A stretch of DNA of 64,000 nucleotides from Clostridiales bacterium (GCA_016288155.1 JAEEYP010000052.1:1-64000); one strand, 5' to 3'. Counted from the first letter of the stretch, positions 35,029-45,121 are shown. Numbers and translations are program-made. Notes: generated from the letters alone by a model not told the origin.

Positions 35029-36336
35029 ATGGATCCGTATACCCATTCCGTTCCCGCGGCCGACCGGCTGCGTCCTTCCTCCTTTGACGACATGTCCGGG
35101 CAGCAGCATCTCGTCGGTCCGGCGGGGATCTTGCGCCGCATGGTGCGCGCGGGGAAGATCCCGTCCATGATCTTCTTCGGCCCTCCCGGAACGGGGAAGA
35201 CGACGGCGGCGTCCATCATCGCCGGCTCCTCCGGCATGACGATGCGCAGCCTCAACGCGACGACCGCGTCGCTTTCCGATGTGCGTGCCGTCGCCGCCGA
35301 GACGAAGGGACTCCTCGGCGCGGGCGGGATCCTTCTGTATCTCGACGAGATCCAGTATTTCAACCGCAAGCAGCAGCAGTCCCTGCTCGAATATATCGAG
35401 GACGGGCGGATCACGCTGATCGCCGCCACGACGGAGAACCCGTACTATTATATCTACGACGCGCTGCTCTCCCGCTGTACCGTCCTGGAATTCCGTCCCG
35501 TCACGCCGGCGGACATGATGCCTCGTCTGCGCGCCGCCGCCGCGCTTCTTATCGGAGAGAGCGGCCGGGACGTCGTATGCGAAGAGGAGGCGCTTTCGTA
35601 TATCGCCTCCGTGGCGGGCGGAGACGTGCGCCGCGCCGTCACGCTGCTCGAGAGCGCCGTCACCTATGCGGCGGCGGGCGAAGAGGAGAAGCCGACGCTG
35701 ACGCGGGACGTCGTGCGGATGTTCATGCCGTCCGTCTCCGCCGGGAATTTCGACGGGGACGGCGACGTCCACTACGATCTGCTCTCCTGCCTCCAGAAGT
35801 CGATCCGCGGCTCCGATCCGGACGCGGCGGTCTTCTATCTGGCGCGGCTGCTCGAGGGCGGGGACCTCATCTCTCCCTGCCGGAGGCTGATGGTCATCGC
35901 CAGCGAGGATATCGGCGCGGCGTATCCGATGGCGGCCGTCATCACGCGCGCGTGCGTCGAGTCCGCGAAGGAGCTCGGTTTGCCGGAGGCGCGGATCCCG
36001 CTTGCGAACGCCGCCGTCATGCTCGCCACGGCGCCGAAATCGAACACCGCGTATACCGCGTTCGACCGTGCGGCGGAGGACGTCCGCGCCGGACGCGGGC
36101 GCGTCGTCCCGGAGCATCTGCGCAGTCCGCTCTTCAAGGGATACGTGTATCCGCACGATTACACGGGGGACTACGTGCCGCAGCAGTATCTGCCGGACGA
36201 CGTCCGGGACCGGCACTATTATACGTTCGGGGACAACAAGGCGGAGAGCGCCGCCCGCGCCTACTGGGAAAAGATCCGCACGGAGGGCGGGCAGAAGAAG
36301 CCGCAGGCGGAAAAAGACGGAGGGCGTAAGGAATGA
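35029..36336 (+). CDS. rarA: Replication-associated recombination protein A (RarA/MgsA AAA+ ATPase)
   Basis: PSSFDDMSGQQHLVGPAGILRRMV, FFGPPGTGKTTAA, LDEIQYFNRKQQ, DIGAAYPMA. Confidence 0.95.
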   Translation: MDPYTHSVPAADRLRPSSFDDMSGQQHLVGPAGILRRMVRAGKIPSMIFFGPPGTGKTTAASIIAGSSGMTMRSLNATTASLSDVRAVAAETKGLLGAGGILLYLDEIQYFNRKQQQSLLEYIEDGRITLIAATTENPYYYIYDALLSRCTVLEFRPVTPADMMPRLRAAAALLIGESGRDVVCEEEALSYIASVAGGDVRRAVTLLESAVTYAAAGEEEKPTLTRDVVRMFMPSVSAGNFDGDGDVHYDLLSCLQKSIRGSDPDAAVFYLARLLEGGDLISPCRRLMVIASEDIGAAYPMAAVITRACVESAKELGLPEARIPLANAAVMLATAPKSNTAYTAFDRAAEDVRAGRGRVVPEHLRSPLFKGYVYPHDYTGDYVPQQYLPDDVRDRHYYTFGDNKAESAARAYWEKIRTEGGQKKPQAEKDGGRKE

Positions 36337-36854
36337 ATGCGATCCGTCGGGCCGAGGAGCGGGATATCCCCGCGCTGCTGCGGCTGCTCGTGCAGGTGGA
36401 CATGGTGCATCACCGTCTCCGTCCGGATCTCTTCCGGGGACCGGCGACGAAATATGACGAAGACGAACTGCGCACGCTTTTGCGGGACGGGGACCGTCCC
36501 GTCTTCGTGTACGTCGGGGAGGACGGGGACGTGCTCGGCTACGCCTTCTGCATCCTGCAGCGCCGCGAGGCGCACCCGGTCATGACGGATATCCTGACGC
36601 TGTATATCGACGATCTCTGCGTCGACGAGGCCGTCCGCGGGCGGCACGTTGGGCGGAGCTTGTTCGATTTCGTCGTGGGATACGCACGGGAACGCGGGTG
36701 CTACAACGTGACGCTGAACGTGTGGAGCGCGAACAGGGACGCGATGCGCTTTTACGAGCGCTGCGGTCTCGTCCCTCAGAAGGTCGGCATGGAGATGATC
36801 CTGGACGGCGGGGATCGGGAGGAAAATCCGGGCGAAAATCCGGAAATCTCTTGA
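36333..36854 (+). CDS. GNAT-family N-acetyltransferase
   Basis: IYIDDLCVDEAVRGRHVGRSLFDFVVGYARERGCYNVTLNVWSANRDAMRFYERCGL; 4-bp ATGA overlap with rarA. Confidence 0.9.
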   Translation: MNAIRRAEERDIPALLRLLVQVDMVHHRLRPDLFRGPATKYDEDELRTLLRDGDRPVFVYVGEDGDVLGYAFCILQRREAHPVMTDILTLYIDDLCVDEAVRGRHVGRSLFDFVVGYARERGCYNVTLNVWSANRDAMRFYERCGLVPQKVGMEMILDGGDREENPGENPEIS

Positions 36855-36878
36855 CTTTCCGCCGACGATCGCTATAAT
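36851..36878 (+). promoter_or_regulatory. Predicted promoter for Gfo/Idh gene
   Basis: TTGACT - 16 nt - TATAAT. Confidence 0.65.
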
Positions 36879-36959
36879 ATTATATGATCGGTCGAGCGCC
36901 GGTCCATCATTCTACGGGAGGACGTTCCCGGCGGCGGGCCGCCGCGGGAACATACGGTC

Positions 36960-38000
36960 ATGAAACGGTTTGCAGCGGTAATCGGATACGGCGGCATGGG
37001 CGGATGGCACACGCAGCATCTGCTGAACAGCGATGTGTTTGAGCTTGCGGGCATTTACGATATCAAAGAAGAACGGCGCGCTCTCGCACAGAGCCGCGGG
37101 ATCCATGCGTACGCGACGCGCGAGGAGCTGCTCGCCGATCCGCGGATCGAGCTCGTCACCGTGGCGACGCCGAACGACTCGCACGAGGAGATCGCCGTCG
37201 CGGCGCTTCTCGCCGGGAAGAACGTCATCTCCGAAAAGCCCGTGACGCTCTCCATGGATTCGCTCGAGCGGATGATCTCCGTCTCGAAACAGTGCGGGCG
37301 CGTGTTCACCGTGCATCAGAACCGCCGCTTCGACGTCGATTACCTTGCGATGAAGAAGATCCACGACAGCGGGGAGATCGGCGAGATCATCAACATCGAG
37401 TCCCGCATCCACGGCTCCCGCGGCATCCCCTCCGACTGGCGCGGCGAGAAGGCGCACGGCGGCGGCATGCTCTACGACTGGGGCATCCACCTCATCGACC
37501 AGGCGCTGATGGTGCTCGGCTGGGACGTGAAGAGCGTCAACTGCCGCTGCGATCACATCACGAACAACGAGGTGGACGACGGCTTCCAGCTCGATATCGT
37601 CATGCAGAGCGGCGCGAGAGCGTACGTCGAGGTCGGTACGTACAACTTCATCGCCATGCCGCGCTTCTACATGCGCGGGAAGAAGGGAACGGCGATGATC
37701 ACCGACTGGCGCGAGGAGGCGCAGATCGTGCGCTGCAAGCACTGGCACGAGAGCGAGGTCGTCCCCGTGGAGACGGCGGCAGGCCTGACGAAGACGATGG
37801 CGCCGCGCGATTCGATCACCGTCGATACGTACACGATCCCGCGCCCGCAGTCCGACGTGCACGACTACTACCGGAACATCGCGGCGACGCTGGACGGCAA
37901 AGCGACGCAGCTCGTGACGCACGACCAGATGCGGACCGATCTGCGCGTGATCCTCTGCGCGCTCCGGTCGGCGGAGACGGGCGAGACGGTCATGTTCTGA
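36960..38000 (+). CDS. Gfo/Idh/MocA-family oxidoreductase
   Basis: AVIGYGGMGGWHTQHL, NVISEKPVTLSMDSLERM, GGGMLYDWGIHLIDQAL. Confidence 0.92.
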   Translation: MKRFAAVIGYGGMGGWHTQHLLNSDVFELAGIYDIKEERRALAQSRGIHAYATREELLADPRIELVTVATPNDSHEEIAVAALLAGKNVISEKPVTLSMDSLERMISVSKQCGRVFTVHQNRRFDVDYLAMKKIHDSGEIGEIINIESRIHGSRGIPSDWRGEKAHGGGMLYDWGIHLIDQALMVLGWDVKSVNCRCDHITNNEVDDGFQLDIVMQSGARAYVEVGTYNFIAMPRFYMRGKKGTAMITDWREEAQIVRCKHWHESEVVPVETAAGLTKTMAPRDSITVDTYTIPRPQSDVHDYYRNIAATLDGKATQLVTHDQMRTDLRVILCALRSAETGETVMF

Positions 38001-38008
38001 CGAGTACA

Positions 38009-38045
38009 GGGGAGGAGGGGGATCCCTCCTCCCTTTTCTTTTTTG
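38009..38045 (+). terminator. Intrinsic terminator/attenuator between Gfo/Idh and isomerase genes
   Basis: ggggaggagggggatccctcctcccttttcttttttg. Confidence 0.8.
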
Positions 38046-38079
38046 AAAACGGGGCGAAACGGTCCGAGGGAGGAACGAA

Positions 38080-38967
38080 ATGAAGATCTCACAGCACACG
38101 TCTCAGATGACGCTTCACATGACGGATGAGGAGAGTATCCGCCTGATCCATGAATACGGCTTTGACGCGTACGACTTTTCCATGACGCGTTACTCGGCGG
38201 AAAATCCGCTGTACGGAGACGGCTGGGAGGCGTACGCGCGCGGGCTGCGCACGTACGCGGACAGCCTCGGCATCGAGTGCAATCAGGCACACGCGCTCTT
38301 CCCGCCGCGCCGCGACGATCCCAAATACGCGGATTACAACGCGACGATCGACGAAAGGATCATCCGGAACATGCGCGCGGCGGCGATCCTCGGCGCGTCC
38401 TGCATCGTGATCCATCCGATCTCCGGCTTCCCCTACCGCGGCAGAGAGGCGTACTGGATGGAGCGGAACATGGCGTTTTACCGCTTCCTCGCGCCGTACG
38501 CGGAGGAACTCGGGCTCCGGATCGCGCTGGAAAACGTATACGCGTGGGATCCCGTCCGCGGCGCGTGGGCGATCTCCACCTGCATGGATCCGCGGGATCT
38601 CGCCGCGTACGTCGACGCGCTCGGCATCGATCGCTTCACCGCCTGCCTCGACGTCGGACACGCGCTGATGTGCGGCTACGATCCGGCGGACTGCGTCCGC
38701 ATCCTCGGACGCGAGCGGCTCGGCGCGCTCCATATCCAGGATACGGTGTGGAATCACGACGGGCACCAGCCGCCGTTCTGCGGGCAGGTGAACTGGGAGA
38801 AGTTCTGCTGTGCGCTCGGCGAGATCGACTATCAGGGAGAATGGACGCTGGAGTGCGACGCGGTCCTGGCGAAGACGCCGGCGTCCTGCGTTCCCGGCGT
38901 CATGCGGTATCTGTACGACAGCGCGCGGGTGCTTGCCGATACGGTCGACGCGCATCGGCCGCAGTGA
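38080..38967 (+). CDS. Sugar phosphate isomerase/epimerase-family TIM-barrel protein (copy 1)
   Basis: GFDAYDFSM, IVIHPISGFPY, LRIALENVYAWD, CLDVGHALMCG, LGALHIQDTVWNHDGH. Confidence 0.87.
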   Translation: MKISQHTSQMTLHMTDEESIRLIHEYGFDAYDFSMTRYSAENPLYGDGWEAYARGLRTYADSLGIECNQAHALFPPRRDDPKYADYNATIDERIIRNMRAAAILGASCIVIHPISGFPYRGREAYWMERNMAFYRFLAPYAEELGLRIALENVYAWDPVRGAWAISTCMDPRDLAAYVDALGIDRFTACLDVGHALMCGYDPADCVRILGRERLGALHIQDTVWNHDGHQPPFCGQVNWEKFCCALGEIDYQGEWTLECDAVLAKTPASCVPGVMRYLYDSARVLADTVDAHRPQ

Positions 38968-38984
38968 CGGGAGGGGGAGAGAAG

Positions 38985-39884
38985 ATGAAACTTTCGACAC
39001 ACATCGCCTCGCAGAGAGTGCGCCTCGGAGAGGAGCGGACGATCCGCATGCTCCGGGAGATCGGCTTTGACGCGTATGATTATTCCGTCATGCCGGGGGG
39101 CGGCGGACCGGAGGACCATCCCGTCTTTCAGGACGGTTGGAGGGAGCACGTCCGCGCGCTGCGCGCGCTTTCCGACGAGATCGGCATCGAGTGCAATCAG
39201 TCGCACGCGCCCTTCCCGACGCGCAAAACGGACGAGCCGGAGGACGGTCCGTACAACGCGGGGATCATGGAACGGATCATCCGCGCCATGGAGGCCGCCG
39301 CGATGCTCGGCGCGAAGGTCATCGTCGTCCATTCCGTCAAGGCGATGCCGTACCTCGGACGGGAGGAGTACTGGCGGGATCTGAACCTCGACATCTTCCG
39401 GTCGCTCGCGCCGTACGCGAAGCGGTTCGGGATCCGGATCGGACTGGAAGACTTGTTCAATTACGATTCCGCGCGGCGCACGTATATCGAGGCGACGGGC
39501 ATGCATCCGGCGGAAATGTGCGCGATGCTCGAGGCGCTCGGCGACGACTGCTTTACCGTCTGCCTCGATCTCGGACACGCGCAGCTCGCCGGGTACAGCG
39601 TCCCCGACTATATCCGTTTCCTCGGCCGGGACCGTCTCGGCGCGCTCCACGTACACGACAATTACGGCCGCGGCGACGACCATCTCCCGCCGTTTTCCGG
39701 CATGATGAAGTGGAACGAGGTCGCGTGCGCGCTCGGTGAGATCGATTACCGGGGCGACTTCACGCTCGAGTGCGAGCGGTTCGTGAAGAAGATGCCGGAG
39801 ACGCTCATCCCCTCCGCGATGCGGTATCTGCACGATATCTCGCGGGAAGTGATGAAAATGATCGAAGAGCACCGCCCGGCATGA
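38985..39884 (+). CDS. Sugar phosphate isomerase/epimerase-family TIM-barrel protein (copy 2, tandem paralog)
   Basis: IGFDAYDYSVM, IVVHSVKAMPYLG, RIGLEDLFNYD, CLDLGHAQLAGY, LGALHVHDNYGRGDDH; start refined to MKLSTHIASQ. Confidence 0.87.
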   Translation: MKLSTHIASQRVRLGEERTIRMLREIGFDAYDYSVMPGGGGPEDHPVFQDGWREHVRALRALSDEIGIECNQSHAPFPTRKTDEPEDGPYNAGIMERIIRAMEAAAMLGAKVIVVHSVKAMPYLGREEYWRDLNLDIFRSLAPYAKRFGIRIGLEDLFNYDSARRTYIEATGMHPAEMCAMLEALGDDCFTVCLDLGHAQLAGYSVPDYIRFLGRDRLGALHVHDNYGRGDDHLPPFSGMMKWNEVACALGEIDYRGDFTLECERFVKKMPETLIPSAMRYLHDISREVMKMIEEHRPA

Positions 39885-39910
39885 GCGATGCGGCAGACGA
39901 ATACGCGAAA

Positions 39911-39949
39911 GACCGCTCCGGATCCGATGATCCGGAGTGGATCTTTTTC
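39911..39949 (+). terminator. Intrinsic terminator upstream of recA
   Basis: gaccgctccggatccgatgatccggagtggatcttttt. Confidence 0.85.
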
Positions 39950-40010
39950 CGCCCGCGGGGGGGAGGCGGAAGTCCCCGTACGGTTTTTTGCGAATCTTTT
40001 TGTTCAGTCA

Positions 40011-40039
40011 TGGACACGGATCGTTTTTTGTGCTATAAT
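40011..40039 (+). promoter_or_regulatory. Predicted recA promoter
   Basis: TGGACA - 17 nt - TATAAT. Confidence 0.65.
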
Positions 40040-40125
40040 ATATGATGAACATAACTATGAGAAGCTGCCGGCGGCGCGGCGTCCGACCGCGTCCGGCGCT
40101 TTGGTGAAAGGAACGGCGGATCAGC

Positions 40126-41277
40126 ATGAAGGCTGCAAAGAAAACACCCGCGGAGACGATCGTCCCGGAGGCGACCTCCGAGGAAAAGAAGAAAGCGCTC
40201 CATACCGCGATCTCGCAGATCGAACGTACCTACGGGAAGGGCGCCATCATCAAGATGGGCGAGAACCCGCGCATGAACGTCAGTACGATCTCCACCGGAT
40301 CCCTCAATCTGGATTTTGCCCTCGGCGTCGGCGGTCTGCCGCGCGGACGGATCGTGGAGATCTACGGTCCCGAATCCTCCGGTAAAACGACGGTGGCGCT
40401 CCACGTCGTCGCCGAAGCGCAGAAGGCGGGCGGCGAGGCGGCGTTCATCGACGCCGAGCACGCGCTCGATCCGGAATATGCCAAGGCGCTCGGCGTGGAC
40501 ATCGATTCTATGCTCGTCTCCCAGCCGGATTCCGGCGAGCAGGGGCTGGAGATCTGCGAGGCGCTCGTGCGCTCCGGCGCGATCGACGTCGTTGTGATCG
40601 ACTCCGTCGCCGCGCTCGTGCCGCAGCAGGAGATCGAGGGCGACATGGGGGCGGCGCACGTCGGTCTCCAGGCGCGGCTCATGTCTCAGGCGCTGCGCAA
40701 GCTGTCCGGTACCGTCTCCAAGACGAAATGCATCGTCATCTTCATCAACCAGATGCGCGAGAAGGTCGGCGTCATGTACGGGAATCCGGAAACGACGCCG
40801 GGCGGCAAGGCGCTGAAATTCTACGCTTCCGTCCGCCTCGACATCCGCAAAGTGGAGAATCTGAAGAACGGCTCCGACATCTACGGCGCGCACGTCCGCT
40901 GCAAGGTCGTCAAGAACAAGGTGGCGCCGCCGTTCCGCACCGCGGAGTTCGATATCCTCTACGGCCGCGGCATCAGCAAGACCTCGGAGATCCTCGATAT
41001 GGCCGTTACGCTCGGCGTGATCGAGAAGAGCGGCGCATGGTTCTCCTATCAGGGACAGCGGATCGGGCAGGGCAAGGACAACGCCCGGAAATTCCTCGAG
41101 GACACGCCGGACGCCGCCGCGGAGATCGAGCGCCTCGTGCGCGAGAAGGCCGCCGCCGCCCGGCAGGAGGAAAAGACCGGCGAGAGCGACGAAGACGGAC
41201 TTGACATCCGGCTTCTGGAGGACGAGAACGGCGACGGGCTGGACGAGCTCGACGGTCTCGGCGGAGACGAGGCGTGA
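40126..41277 (+). CDS. recA: Recombinase RecA
   Basis: [54 protein letters not shown], acidic C-terminal tail. Confidence 0.99.
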   Translation: MKAAKKTPAETIVPEATSEEKKKALHTAISQIERTYGKGAIIKMGENPRMNVSTISTGSLNLDFALGVGGLPRGRIVEIYGPESSGKTTVALHVVAEAQKAGGEAAFIDAEHALDPEYAKALGVDIDSMLVSQPDSGEQGLEICEALVRSGAIDVVVIDSVAALVPQQEIEGDMGAAHVGLQARLMSQALRKLSGTVSKTKCIVIFINQMREKVGVMYGNPETTPGGKALKFYASVRLDIRKVENLKNGSDIYGAHVRCKVVKNKVAPPFRTAEFDILYGRGISKTSEILDMAVTLGVIEKSGAWFSYQGQRIGQGKDNARKFLEDTPDAAAEIERLVREKAAAARQEEKTGESDEDGLDIRLLEDENGDGLDELDGLGGDEA

Positions 41278-41312
41278 CGGCGCGGAACGCCGGACGCACC
41301 GCGGCATAAGAC

Positions 41313-42458
41313 ATGTACGCAGTATCGCTTTCACTGGAGAATTACCGGAATCTTCCCGACGCGTCGCTGACGCTCTCTCCGGGGATCAACGTCCTCTGGG
41401 GAGACAACGCGCAGGGAAAATCGAATATTCTCGAAGGCCTCTACTATTTTGCGCGGGGAAGATCCTTCCGCGGCGTGCCGGACAGGCTCCTCATCCGTAC
41501 CGGATGCGAATTCGCCTCGCTGCGGCTCTCGTGCCGCCGGGAGGGCGATACGCACGATACCGAGCTCGGCGCCGTGATCCCCCAGCACGGGCGTAAGCGC
41601 CTGACGCGCGGCGGCGCGCCGCTTTCCGGGATGCGGGAAATGGTCGGCGCGTTCCGCGCCGTGCTCTTCTGCCCGGAACATCTGACGCTGATCTCCGGTT
41701 CTCCGGCGCTGCGGCGGTCGTTTCTCGATATCGCCGCCGCGCAGCTCTCGCCGCAGTACGTGGCGGCGCTCAGCGTGTATACGCGGGCGCTCGCGGAGCG
41801 GAACGCGCTGCTCAGGCAGGCGGCGGAGGGAGAGAACGTCGGATCGGATCAGTGGGAGGTCTACGCCGAGCAGCTCGCGCGCAGCGGCGCGTACCTTGCG
41901 CAGGTGCGCAGCGCGTACGTCCGGCGGCTGGAGGGACACGTCGCGTCCTGCTTCGCCGACATGACGGACGGACGGGAGAAGCCGACTTTGCGCTATCAGT
42001 GCACGGCGCAGACGCCGCAGGACCCGCAGGAGGGGGAGCTCTTTACCCCGGCGCCGGACGAGGCGCTGCGCGCCTCCATGGCGGCGGCGCTGACGTCGGA
42101 CATCCCCCGGGAGATCCGGGCGGGGACGACGCTGTTCGGCGTCCACCGGGACGATCTGACCATCGAGCTGAACGGCGAGGCGGCGAAGCTCTACGCCTCG
42201 CAGGGTCAGACGAGGTCGCTGGCATTGGCGATGAAACTGGCGGAGGGCGCGATCTCCCGCGACATCGGCGGGGGAGAGCCCGTATATCTGTTGGACGACG
42301 TTTTTTCGGAACTGGACGCGGCGCGGCGCGAATATCTCTTGTCCGCGCTCGGAGACCGGCAGGTGGTCATCACCTCCTGCGAGCCGGAGACGTGGATCTC
42401 CGGGGTATCCGGTGTGGCGTGGTTCCGGGTGAGGAACGGCACGGTCGAGACACGGTGA
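41313..42458 (+). CDS. recF: DNA replication/repair protein RecF
   Basis: LSLENYRNLPDASL, GDNAQGKSNILEGLYY, FCPEHLTLISGSPALRRSFLD, SQGQTRSLALAMKLAE, LLDDVFSELDAARR. Confidence 0.95.
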   Translation: MYAVSLSLENYRNLPDASLTLSPGINVLWGDNAQGKSNILEGLYYFARGRSFRGVPDRLLIRTGCEFASLRLSCRREGDTHDTELGAVIPQHGRKRLTRGGAPLSGMREMVGAFRAVLFCPEHLTLISGSPALRRSFLDIAAAQLSPQYVAALSVYTRALAERNALLRQAAEGENVGSDQWEVYAEQLARSGAYLAQVRSAYVRRLEGHVASCFADMTDGREKPTLRYQCTAQTPQDPQEGELFTPAPDEALRASMAAALTSDIPREIRAGTTLFGVHRDDLTIELNGEAAKLYASQGQTRSLALAMKLAEGAISRDIGGGEPVYLLDDVFSELDAARREYLLSALGDRQVVITSCEPETWISGVSGVAWFRVRNGTVETR

Positions 42459-42500
42459 CCGCATTGCCGGATGACAACGAGTATCAGAAGGAGTTCGACG

Positions 42501-43142
42501 TTGAGTACCTATACCGTTCAGTCCGTGAGTGAATCCCCGGCGGGGATATCGGTTTCCGTTTCCGTTCCGCCCGACGGAAATAAGGAAGCGGGAACCGCGG
42601 AATTCCTGATCTCCCGCGAGCAGTGGGCGTGGGGCAGGCTGAGTCCTGGGGACGCTGTTTCCGAGGAGGAGTACGGCCGGATGGAGCATGCGGCTGTCTT
42701 TTCCCGCGCGCTGGCGCGGACACGGGAGATCTTGTCCTATTCCGGCATCAGCCGTCACGCGCTGATCGGGCGTCTCCGCCATTTCGGCTTTGAGGACGAC
42801 GTGTGCGAGGAGACGGCGGATTACGCTGTCGCGCACGGGCTCGTGCGCGAGAAGGCGCAGACGGAACACGCGGTCGATACGTACCTGCACCGCAAATACT
42901 GGGGCAGAAAGCGCATCGTCGCCGAGCTGACCGCCCGCGGCTACGCGCCGGAGGTGATCCGCGACGCCGTCGCGGCCGTTCCGGAGGAGGAGTTCATGCG
43001 GACGCTCGCGTCGATTCTGCGCCGCAAGTACGATACGCTGCCGGACGATCCGCAGGAGAAGCAGAAGATGATCCTCTCGCTGCTCCGGCTCGGCTACAGC
43101 GCCGGCGAGATCAGGCAGGCGATCGAGGATTTCGGCGGGTGA
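42501..43142 (+). CDS. recX: Regulatory protein RecX (probable TTG start)
   Basis: RecX repeats (LIGRLRHFGFEDDVCEETADYAVAHGLV, KRIVAELTARGYAPEVIRDAV, LLRLGYSAGEIRQAIED); aaggag before TTG 42501. Confidence 0.88.
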   Translation: MSTYTVQSVSESPAGISVSVSVPPDGNKEAGTAEFLISREQWAWGRLSPGDAVSEEEYGRMEHAAVFSRALARTREILSYSGISRHALIGRLRHFGFEDDVCEETADYAVAHGLVREKAQTEHAVDTYLHRKYWGRKRIVAELTARGYAPEVIRDAVAAVPEEEFMRTLASILRRKYDTLPDDPQEKQKMILSLLRLGYSAGEIRQAIEDFGG

Positions 43143-43180
43143 TCCCGTCGGCTGACGGGTTTCCCCCTATAGGAGCGAAA

Positions 43181-44530
43181 ATGGATAAAAAGAAGATCAA
43201 GGTCGGTTTCGTTTCTCTCGGCTGTCCGAAGAATCAGCTCGATACGGAGGTCATGCTCGCGCACGTCGCCGAGGCGGGCTATACGATCACGCCGGAGGAG
43301 AGCGAAGCGGACGTCGTCATCGTCAATACTTGCGCGTTCATCGAGAGCGCGAAGCGCGAGGCGATCGACAATATACTGGACGTCGCGTGGCTGAAGAAGC
43401 ACGCGCATCTGCGCGCGCTCATCGTGACGGGCTGCCTGCCGCAGCGGTATCGGGAAGAGGTGCTCGCCGATATGCCGGAGGTGGACGCCGTGCTCGGCGT
43501 CGGCTCGATCCATCGGATCGTGGAGGCGATCGAGACGGTCCTCAGCCGGAAAAAAGAGAAATTCGCGTGCTTTGACGACCTCGATTCTCTGCCGCTCGGC
43601 GGAGACCGCGTCGTCACGACGGGCGACGCCTACGCGTACCTGAAGATCTCCGAGGGGTGCGACAACCGCTGCGCGTACTGCGCGATCCCGCAGATCCGCG
43701 GCAGGATGCGCTCGCGCCCCGTCGAGGACTTGGTGAACGAAGCGAAGACGCTGGAGGGGATGGGGATCCGGGAACTCATCCTCGTGGCGCAGGATACCTC
43801 CGCCTACGGGCGGGATCTGTACGGGGAGTATTCCCTCGTGCGGCTTTTGCGCGCGCTGGCGGCGGAAACGTCGATCCCGTGGATCCGCCTGCTCTACTGC
43901 TATCCGGATAAGATCACGGACGAGCTCGTAGCGGAGATCGCGCACAACGACCGGATCGTCAAGTATATCGACATCCCCGTGCAGCACGTCTCGGATGCGG
44001 TGCTCGCCCGCATGAACCGGCACGGCGGCGCGGCGTGCGTCCGCGGCGCGGTCCGCCGCCTCAGAGAGGGCGTGCCGGGCATCGCGCTCCGCACGACGCT
44101 CCTCGTCGGCTTCCCCGGCGAGACGGAAGAGGATTTCGAGGAACTCTGCCGCTTCGTTAAGGAGGCGCGCTTCGAGTGCCTCGGCGTCTTCCCGTTCTCT
44201 CCCGAGGAGGGGACGGCGGCGTACGACATGCCCGATCCAATCGACGCGCAGACGGCGCAGGACCGCGCGGATATCGTGATGCGCACGCAGGCGGAGATCA
44301 GCGAGGAGGCGAAGCGCCGCTTCGTCGGCAAAACGGTCCGCGTCCTCTGCGAGGGATACGACGTCGTGGCGGAGGCGTACTACGGACGGACGGAATACGA
44401 CGCGCCGGAGATCGACGGAAAGGTGTACTTTACGTCGCCGTCCGGGGCGAAATGGTCGGAGGGCGAATTCGTGGAGGTCCGCGTCACGGAATCGATGGAC
44501 TACGATCTCGTGGGAGAAAGCGTCCTCTGA
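43181..44530 (+). CDS. rimO: Ribosomal protein uS12 methylthiotransferase RimO
   Basis: VGFVSLGCPKNQLDTEVML, VIVNTCAFIESAKREAID, SEGCDNRCAYCAIPQIRGRMRSR, C-terminal TRAM-like domain. Confidence 0.97.
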   Translation: MDKKKIKVGFVSLGCPKNQLDTEVMLAHVAEAGYTITPEESEADVVIVNTCAFIESAKREAIDNILDVAWLKKHAHLRALIVTGCLPQRYREEVLADMPEVDAVLGVGSIHRIVEAIETVLSRKKEKFACFDDLDSLPLGGDRVVTTGDAYAYLKISEGCDNRCAYCAIPQIRGRMRSRPVEDLVNEAKTLEGMGIRELILVAQDTSAYGRDLYGEYSLVRLLRALAAETSIPWIRLLYCYPDKITDELVAEIAHNDRIVKYIDIPVQHVSDAVLARMNRHGGAACVRGAVRRLREGVPGIALRTTLLVGFPGETEEDFEELCRFVKEARFECLGVFPFSPEEGTAAYDMPDPIDAQTAQDRADIVMRTQAEISEEAKRRFVGKTVRVLCEGYDVVAEAYYGRTEYDAPEIDGKVYFTSPSGAKWSEGEFVEVRVTESMDYDLVGESVL

Positions 44531-44548
44531 GGGACGGGAGGAAAAAGC

Positions 44549-45121
44549 ATGAATCTGCCGAACAAGCTGACGCTTCTGCGCGTGGTGATCATCCCGCTGT
44601 TTTTGTTCGTTCTGTGCGTTCCGCTCCCGCTGCCGGAGGTCGCCGTCCGTCTGATCGCGGCGGCGCTGTTCGGCGCGGCGGCGCTGACCGATCTGTTCGA
44701 CGGGATGATCGCGCGCAAATACCATCTCATCACGGATTTCGGCAAGCTGATGGATCCGCTGGCGGACAAATGCCTCGTCATCAGCGCGATGCTGGGGCTC
44801 CTCGTCTACTGCCCGCAGATGCAGCGCGGCTTCATCTGGGCGGTGGCGGTCGTCGTCTTCCGCGAGCTCGCCGTGACGTCGCTGCGCCTGCTCGCCGCCT
44901 CGAAGGGCGGCGAGGTGATCGCGGCGGCGTGGCTCGGCAAGGTCAAGACGGTGACGCAGATCGTCTGTGTGCTGACGATCCTGCTTGAACCGGTGCTGTT
45001 CCCGTTTGAGTGGATGCGGACGTGGCTGCCGCTCTCGTGGCTCACGACGCTCGTCATGACGGTGATGACCGTGTGGAGCGGGATCTCGTACTTCGTCTCC
45101 TACCGGGAGTATTTTCGGTGA
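44549..45121 (+). CDS. pgsA: CDP-diacylglycerol-glycerol-3-phosphate 3-phosphatidyltransferase
   Basis: MNLPNKLTLLRVVIIPLFLF, DLFDGMIARKYHLITDFGKLMDPLADK. Confidence 0.95.
   Translation: MNLPNKLTLLRVVIIPLFLFVLCVPLPLPEVAVRLIAAALFGAAALTDLFDGMIARKYHLITDFGKLMDPLADKCLVISAMLGLLVYCPQMQRGFIWAVAVVVFRELAVTSLRLLAASKGGEVIAAAWLGKVKTVTQIVCVLTILLEPVLFPFEWMRTWLPLSWLTTLVMTVMTVWSGISYFVSYREYFR

Noticed and set aside
39950-40125. LexA/SOS box upstream of recA
   Set aside because: No match to the Gram-positive GAAC-N4-GTTC core was found; gaacataactat near the promoter is not a match.
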